Assembly (NCBI GenBank): GCA_041399065.1 | Contig: JAWKTN010000004.1 | Location: forward strand, 930,001 to 994,000 | DNA: 64,000 bases | Origin: JAGQPD01 sp020426865 | Lineage (GTDB): Bacteria; Planctomycetota; Planctomycetia; Pirellulales; Pirellulaceae | Reading direction: 5' to 3' | In this document: positions 60,673 through 64,000 of the stretch, piece after piece | How the letters are laid out: each line of letters starts with the position of its first letter | Position numbering within the stretch: the stretch's first letter is position 1 | Translations under genes and position numbers: made by a program | Notes under the pieces: generated by a model | Databases searched by the model: none | What the model was told of the DNA's origin: nothing | What the model saw: only the letters and a program-made list of their open reading frames with translations

Positions 60673-60774
60673 GCGGTCGATTGCGTCCATTCTTTTTCTT
60701 GGCTTGAAAACTGACTACAATAGAGGCAACGCTGTCGCAACACCTGCCATCGTTTGTCCTGCCTAGTGGTCATC

Positions 60775-63700
60775 ATGCAAGTCGTCCGAACACTTTGCCG
60801 AACGCGTCTGCCGTTCTACGTATGGACCGTACTTATTACGCTCGGATTAGAGCCAGGCGTGTCAGCGACGGCGGGGGTGATTGACTACCAGCGAGATGTT
60901 TTGCCCATTCTGTCGGAGCATTGCACGCAATGTCATGGTGTAGATACAAGCTCACGGGAAGGTGGCTTGCGCCTTGACGACGCCGACGCCGCATATCGCG
61001 GCGGCGATTCAGGATTGGCGGCGATTGTGCCGGGGCGCCCCGAGCAAAGTCACTTGATGCAGCGGATCACATCGACCGACGATGGCGAGGTCATGCCTCC
61101 GCCATCCGTTGACAAACCACTGTCATTAAAGCAAGTTGCTACCTTGAAGGCATGGATTGAAGAGGGGGCGAATTATGCGACGCATTGGGCGTTTGCCTCG
61201 CCGCGGAAGGATTCATCTTTGGACACCGATAAGCATCCCGTCGATGTGCTCGTCCGAAAACGTCTCGGCGAATTGTCGCTCGAAGCGTCCGCGCCGGCAA
61301 CATCCCATGAGTTGTGTCGGCGATTGTATTTGGACATCGTCGGCCTGCCCCCCAGCATCGACGAGCTGTCGGCGTTTGAGCGGGACGGATTAGCGGCAAC
61401 CGCCGAACGGCTACTGAAGAGTCCACGCTATGGTGAGAAATGGGCACGCCATTGGCTCGATGTTGCCCGCTATTCCGACACCAATGGTTACGAAAAGGAC
61501 CTTCGTCGTGATCAATGGATCTGGCGCGATTGGGTGATCGAGGCCGTCAACCGCGATATGCCGTACGATCAATTCATCATCGAACAGGTCGCGGGCGATT
61601 TGTTGCCCGACGCGACTCAGTCGCAAGTCGTTGCCACGGGATTCTTGCGCAACAGCATGATCAACGAAGAGGGTGCGATCGTCCCGGAACAATTTCGCAT
61701 GGTCGAGATGTTTGATCGTATGGATTGCCTCGGCAAAGCCGTCCTCGGGTTGACCACCCAGTGTGCTCAATGTCATTCCCATAAATTCGATCCGCTCACG
61801 CAAGAAGAATACTACGGGATGTTCGCATTTCTAAATAATACGTACGAAGCGCGATCGTGGGTTTACAGCGACGAACAACTCCGTCAAATCAACGAGATCA
61901 AAACGCATATTGCCGAGATCGAAGCGCGCATCAAATCGCAACGACCGAACTGGCGGCATGAGGTAGTTGCATTTGAAGAACAGACACAAAGCTTGCGAGC
62001 CGAATGGAAGTCGCTCGACTTTTTCCAGTTGGAAGCGATCAGTGGTTTGAATCATCCGGTACAACAGGCTGACCGGTCGATCATGATGTTGGGGCATACC
62101 AGCGGCGACATCTTTTTTGTGGGCAATTTGTCATCACCGTCGATCACGGGGTTACGATTGGAGTTGCTGTGTAGCGAAGACCTGCCGTTTGGCGGGCCGG
62201 GGCGCAGCGATCTCGGCACGTGGACGATTCACGAGTTGGAGGTGTTCGCAAAGCGCCCGGACAAAAACGAGTGGGAAAAACAGAAACTGGTCAACGCCAC
62301 GGCCGATTTTTCGGAACCAGAACAAAAGCAGGATGATGGGAAAAAGTCGCTTGGACCTGTGGCGAATCTGATCGACGGGAACGACAACAACAGCTGGCAG
62401 GCCGATCGGGGGATCGGTCGGCGCAACCAGCCTTCGGTTGCTGTCGTGCAGTTCGAGAATGCAGTGACGCTGCCGGAGGGATCAGAGCTGAAGGTCGCGA
62501 TGCGGATGGGCAATATGGTTGGCCGATGTCGCGTGAGTGTCACTTCATCCCCGCAGCCGACAGCGGCTCCGGTGGACTACGTCGCCGTGCAAGCAATGGA
62601 TGTAGCACCGTCGCAACGAACAGCACAGGAACGTGGGGCAATTTTTGCGGCGTGGTGTAAGAGTGTCGGCGAATTGCAGGCGTTCCACGACGAAATCGAC
62701 GCGTTATGGAAGCAATATCCCGCGGCTCTGACATCTGTTTTACACGTAGGCGAGCGCAAGCCACAGGAATCGCGGGCAACGCATTTTCTCGACCGGGGCA
62801 ATTGGGACCAACCGAGACAATCGGTTCCGCCGCACATCCCAGCGGCCTTTCATCCGTTGCGAAATGCTGGCCAGCCAAGTCGTTTGACATTCGCGCAATG
62901 GTTGGTCGACCGCCGGTCGCCATTGGCGGCGCGGGTGGCCGTCAATCGCGTGTGGCAGGCGGTGTTTGGCGAAGGTCTTGTAGAAACTTCGGAAGACTTT
63001 GGTACTCGTGCCCCGGTTCCGGAGCACCGTGAATTGCTCGATTGGCTGGCCGTCGATTTTATGGAACACGACTGGAGCCAAAAGCATCTATTGCAGATGA
63101 TTGTGACCAGCGAAACGTACCAACAAAGTTCGCATGCGTCGCCAGACCAATTGATGGTAGATCCGCGGAATCGTTTGTTGACACGTGGGCCACGGTTTCG
63201 CGCTGACGCCGAAGTAGTTCGCGACATTGCCATGTCGGTGTCGGGATTGATCACCCATAAGCTTGGCGGCCCCAGTGTGATTCCTCCCGTTCCACAGAAT
63301 GTGTTGGATTACAACTATACGTACCCAAGCTATTGGAAGCCGGCGACAGGTGCCGAACGATATCGCCGTACGGTATACGGTTTTCGCAAGCGATCGATGC
63401 CAGATCCGGTCATGTCGGCATTGGACGCTCCCAACGGCGATTTTGCGTGTGCAAGACGAACGCGGTCCAATACCCCATTGGCGGCACTGACGGGATTGAA
63501 CGAGCCGATCCTTGTCGAGGCTGCTCAGGCACTTGCATTGCGCATCCTGCGTGAAGCGGGCAGCGACAACGCATCACGCATCACGCACGCCTATCGCTTG
63601 TGCGTTTCGCGCGATCCGACGGAGAACGAAATTGCCGCACTGCAACAGTTCCTCGAATCGCGACAGAGCCGCATCGCCGACGGTTGGCTTGATGCCCGGG

Positions 63701-63828
63701 CTGTCGCGACCGGCGATCCCGATCGGTTGCCCGAATTGCCCGAAGGTGTTACACCCAACGACGCGGCCGCCTGGACACTCGCTGCTCGAGTTCTCTTGAA
63801 CTTGGACGAAACGATGAATAAGAATTGA
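60775..63828 (+). CDS. PSCyt1-DUF1549-DUF1553 protein (locus 3)
   Basis: 1017 aa from ATG 60775. An N-terminal export segment (LPFYVWTVLITLGLEPGVSA) is followed by PSCyt1 (DYQRDVLPILSEHCTQCHGVDTSSREGGLRLDD) with CTQCH, and PGRPEQSHLMQRI...MPPP. DUF1549 (DVLVRKRLGELSLEASAP, HWARHWLDVARYSDTNGYEKD) contains a second CXXCH, CAQCHSHKFDP. The central region has a discoidin-like beta segment (ITGLRLELLCSEDLPFGGPGRSDLGTWTIHELEVFAK). DUF1553 completes it (ARVAVNRVWQAVFGEGLVETSEDFGTRAPVPEHRELLDWL, KRSMPDPVMSALDAPNGDFACARRTRSNTPLAALTGLNEP). A DUF1501 gene starts 30 bp downstream. Confidence 0.95.
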   Translation: MQVVRTLCRTRLPFYVWTVLITLGLEPGVSATAGVIDYQRDVLPILSEHCTQCHGVDTSSREGGLRLDDADAAYRGGDSGLAAIVPGRPEQSHLMQRITSTDDGEVMPPPSVDKPLSLKQVATLKAWIEEGANYATHWAFASPRKDSSLDTDKHPVDVLVRKRLGELSLEASAPATSHELCRRLYLDIVGLPPSIDELSAFERDGLAATAERLLKSPRYGEKWARHWLDVARYSDTNGYEKDLRRDQWIWRDWVIEAVNRDMPYDQFIIEQVAGDLLPDATQSQVVATGFLRNSMINEEGAIVPEQFRMVEMFDRMDCLGKAVLGLTTQCAQCHSHKFDPLTQEEYYGMFAFLNNTYEARSWVYSDEQLRQINEIKTHIAEIEARIKSQRPNWRHEVVAFEEQTQSLRAEWKSLDFFQLEAISGLNHPVQQADRSIMMLGHTSGDIFFVGNLSSPSITGLRLELLCSEDLPFGGPGRSDLGTWTIHELEVFAKRPDKNEWEKQKLVNATADFSEPEQKQDDGKKSLGPVANLIDGNDNNSWQADRGIGRRNQPSVAVVQFENAVTLPEGSELKVAMRMGNMVGRCRVSVTSSPQPTAAPVDYVAVQAMDVAPSQRTAQERGAIFAAWCKSVGELQAFHDEIDALWKQYPAALTSVLHVGERKPQESRATHFLDRGNWDQPRQSVPPHIPAAFHPLRNAGQPSRLTFAQWLVDRRSPLAARVAVNRVWQAVFGEGLVETSEDFGTRAPVPEHRELLDWLAVDFMEHDWSQKHLLQMIVTSETYQQSSHASPDQLMVDPRNRLLTRGPRFRADAEVVRDIAMSVSGLITHKLGGPSVIPPVPQNVLDYNYTYPSYWKPATGAERYRRTVYGFRKRSMPDPVMSALDAPNGDFACARRTRSNTPLAALTGLNEPILVEAAQALALRILREAGSDNASRITHAYRLCVSRDPTENEIAALQQFLESRQSRIADGWLDARAVATGDPDRLPELPEGVTPNDAAAWTLAARVLLNLDETMNKN

Positions 63829-63858
63829 CTCCGTCAAGCTCGCGTGAGGAATCGCGTC

Positions 63859-64000
63859 ATGAAAACACAGAACGACCACTCCGCCAGTCACACGGCATCC
63901 GTTCGGTCAGCCAGGCTGCCAGCGGACACCCCAACGCGTCGGTGGTTTTTTCGGGAATGTGGGGTCGGGTTAGCGGCGGCAACCGCCGGGTGGTTGTTGC
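63859..64000 (+). CDS. DUF1501 protein (locus 3), 3' end outside window
   Basis: ATG 63859 with GTGAGGA nine bases upstream. The first 47 codons read MKTQNDHSASHTASVRSARL, then PTRRWFFRECGVGLAAATAGWLL, a twin-arginine-type leader characteristic of DUF1501 proteins that follow DUF1549/DUF1553 genes. It runs off the window, so the family call rests on the leader and on the invariant gene order. Confidence 0.75.
   Translation, partial: MKTQNDHSASHTASVRSARLPADTPTRRWFFRECGVGLAAATAGWLL

Noticed and set aside
60693..60721. TACAAT at 60716 with TTTTTC 17 bp upstream as a promoter for locus 3.
   Set aside because: The -35 match is poor, and the region is only a short gap after another gene that could supply the transcript.
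1..64000. tRNA genes, rRNA, CRISPR arrays, riboswitches, intact insertion sequences.
   Set aside because: No cloverleaf-like T-arm context outside coding regions, no spaced repeat array, no transposase with terminal repeats. A covariance-model scan could still reveal a small RNA.

Overview
The window looks like chromosomal DNA of a planctomycete, most likely order Pirellulales. The evidence is family content: three copies of the planctomycete-type DUF1549/DUF1553 protein (two with an N-terminal PSCyt1 cytochrome-c-like domain), each next to a DUF1501 protein; a DUF1559 pseudopilin-like protein; a sulfatase; PEP-CTERM proteins carrying the 'VDAADYTVWKDNFG' dockerin-like repeat; an ECF sigma factor divergent from a membrane Ser/Thr kinase; and long WD40 and FG-GAP/TPR proteins. 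No tRNA, rRNA, CRISPR array, prophage or intact transposase was seen. The species cannot be named from the sequence.

Layout. 1-8.2 kb: a 5'-truncated PmoA-like gene and an enolase-superfamily gene, a small secreted protein, a WD40-like protein, a beta-helix/dockerin/PEP-CTERM protein, then (minus) L-2-hydroxyglutarate oxidase and a thiamine-binding-type protein. 8.7-11.2 kb: an S41 protease directly followed by tsaD. 11.4-17.1 kb (minus): an ApbE-DUF2271 fusion with a PepSY-type membrane protein, a PEP-CTERM protein and a WD40 protein. 17.5-25.9 kb (plus): an unknown membrane-anchored protein, a DUF2330 protein, a Rieske oxygenase, sucC-sucD and two small secreted proteins. 25.8-37.7 kb, mostly minus: a PEP-CTERM protein and a sulfatase, a DUF3500 protein (plus), a translationally coupled trio (double PEP-CTERM protein, DUF1559, lipoprotein), and a very large FG-GAP/ASPIC/thioredoxin/TPR gene split by one in-frame TGA. 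37.7-38.6 kb: a scar with a truncated ORF6N gene and palindromic repeats. 38.6-41.8 kb: kinase and ECF sigma factor, divergent. 41.9-64 kb: the three DUF1549/DUF1553-DUF1501 loci, interspersed with a second kinase, a sigma-54-type activator, peroxiredoxin, a lipase-like hydrolase, an SPFH-like protein and two dockerin proteins.

Functional themes. (1) Envelope and exported proteins dominate, many carrying PEP-CTERM sorting tails, although no exosortase is in the window. (2) Several loci are c-type-cytochrome or flavin linked (PSCyt1/DUF1549, ApbE/PepSY). (3) Central metabolism is represented by sucCD and lhgO.

The most unusual observations are changes at stop codons and sorting tails: two PEP-CTERM proteins fused in frame (31047-33281), a PEP-CTERM reading frame running through the terminator of its convergent neighbour across an A7 tract (25843-26664), and a roughly 1,380-codon gene cut by a single TGA (33532-37677). 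A DUF1549/DUF1553 gene has its N-terminus rebuilt from three successive in-frame minisatellites (43458-45821). I do not see a convincing wholly new multi-gene system.
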